From the NCBI GenBank assembly GCA_902491055.1, contig CABUGI010000083.1, positions 1 to 8,130 on the forward strand: a DNA stretch of 8,130 nucleotides. Direction: 5' to 3'. Within the stretch, counting starts at the first letter, position 1. Each line of letters begins with the position of its first letter. The translations under genes and the position numbers were made by a program. This stretch comes from an uncultured Collinsella sp. GTDB taxonomy: Bacteria > Actinomycetota > Coriobacteriia > Coriobacteriales > Coriobacteriaceae. Under the pieces are notes generated by a model that ran no database searches, had not been told where the DNA came from, and worked only from the letters and a program-made list of their open reading frames with translations. Positions 1 to 5,228 of this stretch are shown piece by piece.

Positions 1-411
1 TCCATCGATATCGTTGAGCACAGCTATGGTAAGCCGCGCATCGAGATGAGCGAGGACCTGTTTGAGGAAATCCGCCGAGCCAAGCGCGAGAACTACGAGA
101 AGATCTATAGCAAGGGCGGTATCGAAGGCGATTCCGAGGTGGAGCTGCGCGAGGCCTTCGAAAAGCTCTACGACCGTTGCCTGCGGGATCTAAACAGTGG
201 TGACGAGTCCTCTTACATCTTTAAGCACCATATTTCGCGCATTGAGCAGCAACTTTCCTACTACGATCGCACCTATGCCTGGCAGGACGACAAGGATCAA
301 GCCGTGGTGGATTATATCGCGAGCATGACGGACGGCTATTTCTGCGAGCTGACGAGCAAGTTATTCCCTGGCCTGGAGTTTCCGCACCGTACCTATATTA
401 ACGAACGGTAG
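1..411 (+). CDS. dgt: dGTP triphosphohydrolase-family protein, C-terminal part (5' end outside window)
   Basis: The reading frame is open from the first base, so the gene begins upstream; the ATG at 46 lies inside conserved sequence and is not the start. The visible 136 residues match the C-terminal helical part of Dgt-type HD-domain phosphohydrolases. A segment beginning DIVEHSYGK (residues 3-11) is followed by an EMSEDLFEEIRRAKRENYEKIY-like helix, and near the end comes VVDYIASMTDGYF (about 104-116), equivalent to the family's DYIAGMTDRY signature. Family members hydrolyse dNTPs, classically dGTP to deoxyguanosine and triphosphate, in the cytoplasm, and so help set nucleotide pools. The metal-binding HD residues lie outside the window, so activity and substrate cannot be judged. 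The TAG stop at 409-411 sits in a small inverted repeat. The rarA frame begins about 60 bases downstream. The family call is fairly secure; the exact subfamily is not. Confidence 0.78.
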   Translation, partial: SIDIVEHSYGKPRIEMSEDLFEEIRRAKRENYEKIYSKGGIEGDSEVELREAFEKLYDRCLRDLNSGDESSYIFKHHISRIEQQLSYYDRTYAWQDDKDQAVVDYIASMTDGYFCELTSKLFPGLEFPHRTYINER

Positions 412-416
412 TTCGT
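401..416 (+). repeat. Perfect 6-bp inverted repeat spanning the dgt stop codon
   Basis: ACGAAC (401-406) and GTTCGT (411-416) are exact reverse complements separated by GGTA. The TAG stop (409-411) lies in the loop and first stem base. There is no T-run after it, so it is not a convincing intrinsic terminator. It could weakly stabilise the 3' end of the upstream message. It shares bases 415-416 with a second possible hairpin at 415-431. Confidence 0.4.
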
Positions 417-431
417 ATCCTTTCGGTATAC
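415..431 (+). repeat. Bulged inverted repeat overlapping the rarA -10-like box
   Basis: GTAT (415-418) pairs with ATAC (428-431), and CC (419-420) pairs with GG (425-426), around a TTTC loop. T427 is left as a single bulge. The 3' arm overlaps the TATACT box at 427-432. The stem is short and could be chance. It is listed because the gap before the DUF948 gene has the same architecture at 1865-1882. Confidence 0.25.
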
Positions 432-432
432 T
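427..432 (+). promoter_or_regulatory. Candidate -10 box for rarA
   Basis: TATACT matches the housekeeping -10 consensus TATAAT at five of six positions. It lies 40 bases before the preferred rarA ATG, so a transcript would start around 439. No good -35 is visible: the hexamer 17 bases upstream (404-409) is AACGGT and lies in the end of the preceding gene. rarA could instead be read through from upstream, since no terminator separates the genes. Confidence 0.35.
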
Positions 433-472
433 GGTTAGTTGAAAACGTTTTTGATTGATGCACGGGATGGCT

Positions 473-1822
473 ATGGACGACCTTTTTTCTGCCTCGACGC
501 GCGAGCGTTCCTTTCAGAATGCGCCGCTTGCGGTGCGCATGCGCCCCAATTCGCTCGACGAGTACGTGGGCCAGCAAAAGGCCGTCGGTAAGGGCTCATG
601 GTTGCGTGCCGCGATCGAGCACGACGTGCTTTCGAGCGTGATTCTGTACGGGCCTGCCGGTACGGGCAAGACGACGCTGGCCCACATTATCGCCAACCAT
701 ACCAAGAGCGAGTTTGTCGAGGTCAGCGCCGTCACGGGTACCGTGAAGGACCTGCGTCGCGTGATTGATGAGGCCAAGACGCGCCTGAATACGTACGACC
801 GCCGCACCATTCTATTCATCGATGAGATTCACCGCTTCTCTAAGTCGCAGCAGGATGCCCTGCTGCATGCAGTTGAGAACCGTACCGTCATTATGATTGG
901 CGCTACGACGGAGAACCCGTACTTCGAGGTCAACTCGGCACTGCTCTCACGTGGTCGCGTCGTGGAGCTTGAGCATCTGAAGGATGAGGATATCGCCACG
1001 CTTATTGAACGTGCGCTTGAGGCGCCGCAGGGCTTGAACGGTAAGTTCTCGGCCGATGAGGATACGGTCAAGACCATCTGCACGCTGGCAGCGGGTGACG
1101 CTCGCTCGGCGCTCACGACGCTCGAGCTTGCGAGCGAGATTGCCGTCACGCGTCCCGATACCGAGGGAACGCCAGCGCCCGCGGCGGGGGAGCGCTATCC
1201 CATCACCGTGGATGACGTAAAGATCGCCAACCCGCGTCGCGGCTTTACGTATGACAAAAACGGCGACATGCACTACGACATCATCAGTGCGTTCATCAAG
1301 TCCATGCGCGGTAGCGACCCCGATGCCACGATCTATTGGCTCGCGCGCATGATCGATGCTGGGGAGGATCCTAAGTTTATCGCTCGCCGCATTATGATTC
1401 ACGCTTCTGAGGATGTTGGCAACGCCGACCCGCAGGCGCTTTTGGTGGCACATGCCGCGTTTAAGTCTGCCGAGGTCATTGGCTATCCCGAGTGCCGTAT
1501 TAACCTCGCGCAGGCTGCGCTCTATGTTTGTTTGGCGCCTAAGTCCAATGCCTGTGAGGCGTCCATTGATGCGGCACTGGCCGATATCCATTCTAGTGGC
1601 CTTCGTGAGGTGCCGAGTTATCTGCGCGATCGCCATCGCCCAGGCAGAGACGACTACGGTGTGTATAAATACCCGCACGATTATCCCGAAGGCTGGGTCG
1701 ATCAGCGCTATTTGCCCGAGGGGCTGGAGCGCGGTGCGTTCTGGCAGCCTGCCGGGCGCGGCTGGGAAGAGTGGCGCGTAGAGCAAAGCGAACGCGACCG
1801 CAGCGGGAATGCACCGAAGTAG
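473..1822 (+). CDS. rarA: Replication-associated recombination protein A (RarA/MgsA), AAA+ ATPase
   Basis: RarA is a tetrameric cytoplasmic AAA+ ATPase related to clamp-loader proteins and eukaryotic WRNIP1. It acts at stalled forks and single-stranded DNA gaps. Counting from ATG 473 (449 residues, close to the usual 430-450), the visible motifs are: the family N-terminal APLAVRMRP (18-25); Walker A GPAGTGKTT (60-68); Walker B LFIDEIH (114-120); sensor 1 GATTENP (143-149); an LLSR arginine-finger region (157-160); and sensor 2 GDARSALTTLE (208-218). The C-terminal oligomerisation domain holds ASEDVGNADP (311-320) and CLAPKSNA (353-360), both near-invariant in the family. Walker A has Ala where most members have a second Pro, a mild variation. 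In-frame starts at TTG 455, ATG 458 and ATG 467 are possible. I prefer 473 because homologues begin close to MDDLF and a weak GGG (464-466) precedes it. No terminator precedes the gene. The function call is very secure; the start is not. Confidence 0.96.
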   Translation: MDDLFSASTRERSFQNAPLAVRMRPNSLDEYVGQQKAVGKGSWLRAAIEHDVLSSVILYGPAGTGKTTLAHIIANHTKSEFVEVSAVTGTVKDLRRVIDEAKTRLNTYDRRTILFIDEIHRFSKSQQDALLHAVENRTVIMIGATTENPYFEVNSALLSRGRVVELEHLKDEDIATLIERALEAPQGLNGKFSADEDTVKTICTLAAGDARSALTTLELASEIAVTRPDTEGTPAPAAGERYPITVDDVKIANPRRGFTYDKNGDMHYDIISAFIKSMRGSDPDATIYWLARMIDAGEDPKFIARRIMIHASEDVGNADPQALLVAHAAFKSAEVIGYPECRINLAQAALYVCLAPKSNACEASIDAALADIHSSGLREVPSYLRDRHRPGRDDYGVYKYPHDYPEGWVDQRYLPEGLERGAFWQPAGRGWEEWRVEQSERDRSGNAPK

Positions 1823-1853
1823 CTGCTGATAATTTTGTCCCACGTTGCTGCTC

Positions 1854-1884
1854 TTGGCATGTTCGGTCCCCTTTGGGGTACCAT
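1854..1884 (+). promoter_or_regulatory. Candidate promoter region of the DUF948-sigma factor unit
   Basis: A promoter somewhere in 1823-1911 is likely because a 100-base gap and a good ribosome site separate rarA from this unit. Two readings are possible. A housekeeping type would be TTGGCA (1854-1859), a 19-base spacer and TACCAT (1879-1884); both boxes are only moderate and the spacer is long. A SigB-type reading uses GGGTAC (1876-1881), close to the known SigB/SigF -10 GGGTAT. The only GTT-type -35 candidate (GTTC, 1861-1864) lies 11 bases upstream, closer than the usual 13-16. Either would give a leader of about 33-35 bases. Confidence 0.35.
1865..1882 (+). repeat. Bulged GC-rich inverted repeat before the DUF948-sigma unit
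   Basis: GGT (1865-1867) pairs with ACC (1880-1882), and CCCC (1868-1871) pairs with GGGG (1875-1878), around a TTT loop. T1879 is a single bulge. No T-run follows, so it is not a standard terminator for rarA. It overlaps the GGGGTA box that may be a -10 element, so it could be an operator or a structure at the promoter. Confidence 0.35.
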
Positions 1885-1911
1885 GAAAAGCGTCTGTATT
1901 TCGATTCTTCC

Positions 1912-1917
1912 GGGAGG
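1912..1917 (+). promoter_or_regulatory. Strong ribosome binding site for the DUF948-like gene
   Basis: GGGAGG lies five bases before ATG 1923. It is the strongest Shine-Dalgarno match in the first part of the window and fixes the start of this gene. Confidence 0.8.
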
Positions 1918-1922
1918 CTTGT

Positions 1923-2510
1923 ATGAGTCCCATTCAAATCGCCCTGCTGTTGCTCGCCGTTGCCGGCGTGTGGGCCATCGCTGAGCTCGCGCTTACCCTG
2001 CGCAAGACCCGCAATGTTGTCGACTCGCTCGATAAGACCGTGAACGACCTCAACAACACCATCGCCGAGGCTCAGCCTGTGGTGGCAAAGCTCGATGGCG
2101 CTGTCGATGAGCTTACGCCGGCGCTTGCCCAGATGGAGCCGCTGCTTAAGTCGAGCAAGACCGCGGTCGATGCCCTTACCTCCAATCTCGTAGAGGTCGA
2201 AGCCGTGGTTCGCGACATTTCTGAGGTTACGGGCAGCATGGCCGAGGCCAGCAATGCTGTGTCGAGCGTGACCGACTCTGCCGCCGGTGCTGTGCAGAAG
2301 CTCTTCAATAAGGTGAAGGCTCCTGCAGCCGACGCAGATCGCAAGCTCGCCGCTGCCGCTGCGGAGGCCGAGCAGCCTACCGAGCGCGTCCTAATTGGCG
2401 AGGACGAGGCCGCCGCGGGCGACGATGATGGTCAGAAGTCTGTATCCAAGCCGGCTCAGTATTACACCTATACGCCCGCCGAGACCTCTGAGGAGTCCTG
2501 CGATGAGTAG
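1923..2510 (+). CDS. DUF948-like membrane-anchored coiled-coil protein
   Basis: This 195-residue protein has one N-terminal membrane segment (about residues 4-25, IQIALLLLAVAGVWAIAELA). It is followed by a long helical region (about 26-130) rich in regularly spaced Val, Leu and Ala with repeated VDxL-type units, typical of DUF948 proteins. The tail (131-195) is Ala-, Glu- and Asp-rich, of low complexity, and ends near YYTYTP. The long helix is probably cytoplasmic, though topology is not certain. The biochemical role of the family is unknown. From memory, Bacillus subtilis YtxG is a DUF948 protein in a general-stress operon under SigB, which makes its position two genes before a SigB-type factor suggestive. 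A DUF948 gene downstream of rarA is also common in Actinobacteria. The last 8 bases overlap the next gene, so the two are probably translationally coupled. The membrane-anchored coiled-coil description is secure; the family name less so. Confidence 0.78.
   Translation: MSPIQIALLLLAVAGVWAIAELALTLRKTRNVVDSLDKTVNDLNNTIAEAQPVVAKLDGAVDELTPALAQMEPLLKSSKTAVDALTSNLVEVEAVVRDISEVTGSMAEASNAVSSVTDSAAGAVQKLFNKVKAPAADADRKLAAAAAEAEQPTERVLIGEDEAAAGDDDGQKSVSKPAQYYTYTPAETSEESCDE
2491..2495 (+). promoter_or_regulatory. Ribosome binding site deciding the start of the RsbW-like gene
   Basis: AGGAG lies seven bases before ATG 2503, inside the end of the DUF948-like gene. It supports 2503 over the earlier in-frame start at 2395, which would add 36 Arg/Pro-rich residues that are only another frame of the DUF948 tail. 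Confidence 0.75.
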
Positions 2511-2880
2511 CGAAGCAACCTGCCCTATCACGCTGACCGTTGCCGGTGACCCGCGTCTCGCTCGCCTTGTGCGCATGACGGCAGCCAACGTTGGTGCCCT
2601 GTGCTCTATGTCTGTCGATCGCATCGAGGACATCCGCATGGCTGCTGAGGAGGCTTTCATCTTTGGTTGCACCGCGGTCGACTGCGATGACATCACCATC
2701 AAATTCGATGTCGATGAGACCCACGTTGGCATGACTATTACCTTTGGCGACCAGGCTACGGTCGATGAAGATGACCAGGCTGCGGTGTATGCCGAGCTCA
2801 TCCTCGCGAGCGTGTGCGACTCCTACGAAAAGACTACGGCGCCCCTGACGCTTTCCCTCGACCTCAAGGCGGATATCTAA
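2503..2880 (+). CDS. Small RsbW/SpoIIAB-like anti-sigma factor, apparently lacking ATP-binding motifs
   Basis: This 125-residue protein ends one base before a SigB-type sigma gene, the position of RsbW or SpoIIAB. Its layout fits the GHKL anti-sigma fold: an N-terminal strand (PITLTVAGDPRLARLVR, 8-24), a helix, then IEDIRMAAEEAFIFG (41-55), which aligns with the N box of RsbW-type kinases (consensus near LAVSEACTNAVEH). Glu50 and Ala51 are kept, but the Asn that coordinates magnesium-ATP is replaced by Phe54. The DxGxG motif and glycine-rich ATP lid are absent: only D83 in FGDQATVDED remains, and the last 40 residues hold no glycine. The protein is also shorter than the usual 140-160 residues. 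It has five cysteines (7, 34, 56, 61, 105). I infer a sigma-binding protein unable to bind ATP normally or act as a kinase. No RsbV-like STAS gene is adjacent. It could instead be an unrelated small protein, since similarity rests mainly on one helix and on context. Confidence 0.68.
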   Translation: MSSEATCPITLTVAGDPRLARLVRMTAANVGALCSMSVDRIEDIRMAAEEAFIFGCTAVDCDDITIKFDVDETHVGMTITFGDQATVDEDDQAAVYAELILASVCDSYEKTTAPLTLSLDLKADI

Positions 2881-2881
2881 T

Positions 2882-3673
2882 ATGACCGAACGTTCCCGGA
2901 GCGGCAAGACCGCTTGGGACAAGGAGAAAACTCGCGAGCTGTTTCGTCGTTACAAGGAGACCGGTGATCCGGACGCCCGTGAGCAGCTCGTCATGTCCCA
3001 TATGAACCTGGTAAGGTTTCTTGCCAACAAATTTAAGAATCGCGGCGAGCCGCTCGACGACCTCATGCAGGTCGGCTATCTGGGCTTGCTCAAGGCTATC
3101 GACCGTTTTGATCCCGAGCGCGGACTCGAGTTCACGACGTTTGCGACACCCACTATCCTGGGCGAGATCAAACGCCATTTTCGCGACAAGGGCTGGAGTG
3201 TGCGCGTACCGCGTCGTCTGCAGGAGCTCTCGGCCAAGGTCAACCAGGCTACTGACAAACTTACCAACGAGCTGCAGCGTTCGCCCAAGGTTGAGGAGAT
3301 CGCTGAGTATCTAGATGTGACTGTCGATGAGGTCCTCGAGGCTATGGAATCGTCTTCGGCCTATACCTCGGTGCCCATCGAGGCTCCTGGTGCGTCCGAT
3401 TCCGACGATGCGCCCTCGATTCTCGACCGTTACGCCGACGATGACAACGAGCTCGACTTTACCGATGACCGCCTGGTGATCGAGGAAGCCATCCGCGATT
3501 TCTCGCCGCGTGAGCGCGAGGTGATCGAGCTGCGCTTTGTGAAGGGCATGACCCAGATCGAGATTGCCAAGAAGCTGGGCATCTCGCAGGTGCAGGTCTC
3601 GCGTCTGCTGCGCCGCACGCTTAAGAAGATTCAGGACAAGATCGACCCCGACGGAGTGATGATTCGTTCATGA
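2882..3673 (+). CDS. RNA polymerase sigma factor of the SigB/SigF/SigG group
   Basis: This 263-residue group 3 sigma factor would direct RNA polymerase to alternative, stress- or stage-specific promoters. Region 2 runs from about residue 36 to 108: NLVRFLANKF, then DDLMQVGYLGLLKAIDRFD (59-77) for core binding, then FTTFATPTILGEIKRHFRDKGW (84-105) for -10 melting and recognition. VRVPRRLQEL (108-116) begins region 3, which continues through RSPKVEEIAEYL (133-144). An acidic linker (171-197, many Asp) leads to region 4, with SPREREVIELRF (208-219) and a helix-turn-helix in MTQIEIAKKLGISQVQVSRLL (223-243) for the -35. Length is normal and no key segment is missing. ATG 2882 lies one base after the preceding stop, with a weak AAGG (2866-2869). 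The gene overlaps the next by four bases. Its regulator is probably the small RsbW-like protein encoded just upstream. Target genes cannot be told from this window. I avoid sigB or sigF as symbol because the orthology is unsettled. Confidence 0.95.
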   Translation: MTERSRSGKTAWDKEKTRELFRRYKETGDPDAREQLVMSHMNLVRFLANKFKNRGEPLDDLMQVGYLGLLKAIDRFDPERGLEFTTFATPTILGEIKRHFRDKGWSVRVPRRLQELSAKVNQATDKLTNELQRSPKVEEIAEYLDVTVDEVLEAMESSSAYTSVPIEAPGASDSDDAPSILDRYADDDNELDFTDDRLVIEEAIRDFSPREREVIELRFVKGMTQIEIAKKLGISQVQVSRLLRRTLKKIQDKIDPDGVMIRS

Positions 3674-5076
3674 GTGAACACCCCCAACAAACCGATCGCG
3701 TGCTGCGCGACACCCGCGTTCTGACGCTGCGCATTTGGGCTGTTGTCGGCTGCATTGTTATTGCTGCTGTCATCTTTAACCTTATGGGCATCCTGGCACC
3801 GGTTATTGAGTTTCTTGCCGTTGGCTCCATCATTGCTTTTGTGATGTCCCCGATCACCAACTGGCTCGAGCACCATGGCGTGAATCGCGGCATCGGTTCG
3901 CTTATTGCGCTAATTGTTGTTGTTGCCGTGCTCGTCGGTGTCGTTTGCATCTTGTCGCCGATTCTCTTTGGTCAGATCATGGAAGTCCTGAGCCGCCTGC
4001 CCGAGCAGCTTCGTGTTGCGGGTGGCGATCTCAACGAGATGATCTCGCATGCCAAGACGCTCAACAACACGCCGCTCAAGGAGTATTTGGACGATAATCT
4101 TTCGTCGCTGGTTGCCGTGGCATCGAAGTATGTGTCTCAGATCGCTGCCGAGCTTGGCCGCGGTGTGTTCCCGCTCATCACCAATACGGCTTCGCAGTTG
4201 TTCGTGATCTTCCTTGGTCTGGTGCTTGCCTACTGGATGGCCTGCGACTACCCTCGCATGCATCACGAGATTTGCACCATCATCGGTCAGGAGAAGGAGA
4301 CCTCGTACCGCTTTATGGTCGCCATCCTTTCTCGCTCTGTCGGCGGCTACATGCGCGGTATGGTCGTGACGTCCATCTGCGGTGGTTTCCTCGCCTTTAT
4401 CGGTTTTATGATCATCGGTCATCCGTATGCGGCGCTCATGGCTATCTTTACCGGCATCATGCATTTGGTTCCGGTCGTCGGTCCTTGGGTGAGCGCAGCA
4501 ATCGCCACGGTGCTCGGTTTCATGTTCAGCCCCATGTTGGCGTTATGGACGCTCATCGTGATGATGGTCGCGCAAAACGTCACCGACAACGTGATTTCTC
4601 CTAAGGTCATGCAGAGCTCGGTGCAGGTGCATCCCATCATGAGCCTCACGGCGCTCGTTATTGGCTCGGCACTCATGGGCCCCATAGGCATGATTATTGC
4701 CATCCCGCTTTGTGCGGCCCTCAAGGGCATCTTCGTGTACTACTTCGAGAATGAGACCGGCCGTCAGCTTGTGGCCTATGACGGCGCCGTGTTTAAGGGC
4801 ACGCCGTACCGCGATGCCGATGGCAACCCGGTCGCCGCTTACGACGCGCTCGGTGACGACACCTTCATCTATGAGTCCGAGCTCATCGGTAACGAGACTG
4901 CGCCCGAGGCCCAGGCGATGCCTAAGCCCGAGTTCGATAATCCCTGGATCAAGCTCTCGGGTTTGCAACCCGATTCCACGGGCTTCTTCAAGAACCCCTT
5001 TGCCAAGGATGGCGATTCCAACACGGACGACACCAAAACCGGCATCGACGGCTCCATGGACGATGATGACAACTAG
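3670..5076 (+). CDS. AI-2E family transporter-like membrane protein with acidic C-terminal extension
   Basis: This 468-residue polytopic protein belongs to the AI-2E (TqsA/PerM/YtvI) family. Membrane segments lie at about 22-40, 42-61, 75-99, 174-192, 228-250, 252-270 to 285, 288-303 and 324-358. Between segments 3 and 4 is the family's long amphipathic region (about 100-170). Signatures are LVPVVGPW (266-273) and the run from NVISPKVM (307-314) through HPIMSLTALVIG (321-332) to GPIGMIIAIPLCAALK (337-352). Some members export autoinducer-2 or act in ion exchange, but most have no known substrate, so none is assigned. Residues from about 360 to 468 form a soluble, acidic tail ending in DDDDN, absent from typical members of 340-380 residues. 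The ATG overlaps the sigma-factor stop in an ATGA junction, with GGAG (3653-3656) upstream, so translation is probably coupled. It is the last gene before a strong terminator. Confidence 0.92.
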   Translation: MSEHPQQTDRVLRDTRVLTLRIWAVVGCIVIAAVIFNLMGILAPVIEFLAVGSIIAFVMSPITNWLEHHGVNRGIGSLIALIVVVAVLVGVVCILSPILFGQIMEVLSRLPEQLRVAGGDLNEMISHAKTLNNTPLKEYLDDNLSSLVAVASKYVSQIAAELGRGVFPLITNTASQLFVIFLGLVLAYWMACDYPRMHHEICTIIGQEKETSYRFMVAILSRSVGGYMRGMVVTSICGGFLAFIGFMIIGHPYAALMAIFTGIMHLVPVVGPWVSAAIATVLGFMFSPMLALWTLIVMMVAQNVTDNVISPKVMQSSVQVHPIMSLTALVIGSALMGPIGMIIAIPLCAALKGIFVYYFENETGRQLVAYDGAVFKGTPYRDADGNPVAAYDALGDDTFIYESELIGNETAPEAQAMPKPEFDNPWIKLSGLQPDSTGFFKNPFAKDGDSNTDDTKTGIDGSMDDDDN

Positions 5077-5126
5077 CGGGGTAATTCGGATTAATATTCA
5101 TACGCGCTAACATGCAATTTCGCTGA

Positions 5127-5156
5127 AGGGCCGGCATTGTGCCGGCCCTCTTTTTT
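5127..5156 (+). terminator. Strong Rho-independent terminator ending the sigma-factor unit
   Basis: A perfect 9-bp GC-rich stem pairs AGGGCCGGC (5127-5135) with GCCGGCCCT (5141-5149) around an ATTGT loop. It is followed by C and six T (5151-5156). The T-run is only on the + strand side, so it stops transcription from the AI-2E gene and separates that unit from alaS. Confidence 0.93.
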
Positions 5157-5182
5157 GCACTTGCGCGGTGGGATGGTAATAT
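5154..5182 (+). promoter_or_regulatory. alaS: Likely alaS promoter with extended -10
   Basis: TTTGCA (5154-5159, four of six to TTGACA) is followed after 17 bases by TAATAT (5177-5182). TGG stands directly before the -10, giving an extended TGn element. The -35 overlaps the T-run of the preceding terminator, so initiation occurs right after the upstream unit ends. The leader would be about 40 bases, too short for a T-box, the tRNA-sensing leader found before many Firmicutes synthetase genes. Confidence 0.5.
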
Positions 5183-5213
5183 CGTTACGTTTGAACTGTT
5201 TCGATGTGAAACC

Positions 5214-5219
5214 GAGGAG
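5214..5219 (+). promoter_or_regulatory. alaS: Ribosome binding site deciding the alaS start
   Basis: GAGGAG lies nine bases before ATG 5229. It favours this start over an in-frame GTG at 5139, which lies within the terminator loop, and over ATG 5250, which has no comparable site. Confidence 0.8.
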
Positions 5220-5228
5220 ATTCCCTCT

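Noticed and set aside
1823..1922. Intrinsic terminator after rarA
   Set aside because: The only stem-loop (1865-1882) is not followed by a T-run, so read-through from rarA into the sigma unit remains possible.
947..1933. Long open frame on the - strand antisense to rarA
   Set aside because: It lies almost wholly over conserved rarA sequence, has no ribosome site and its translation resembles no family. It is explained by GC-rich codon bias.
2395..2502. Longer N-terminus for the RsbW-like protein
   Set aside because: The extra Arg/Pro-rich residues are an out-of-frame reading of the DUF948 tail. ATG 2503 has AGGAG at ideal spacing.
5139..5228. Longer alaS N-terminus from an in-frame GTG
   Set aside because: The GTG lies in the loop of the terminator and upstream of the likely promoter. 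The extra residues have no AlaRS counterpart, and ATG 5229 has a good GAGGAG site.
5157..5228. T-box or other riboswitch before alaS
   Set aside because: Only about 70 bases separate the terminator from the start codon, with no room for a specifier loop and antiterminator. The terminator precedes the likely alaS promoter and belongs to the upstream unit.
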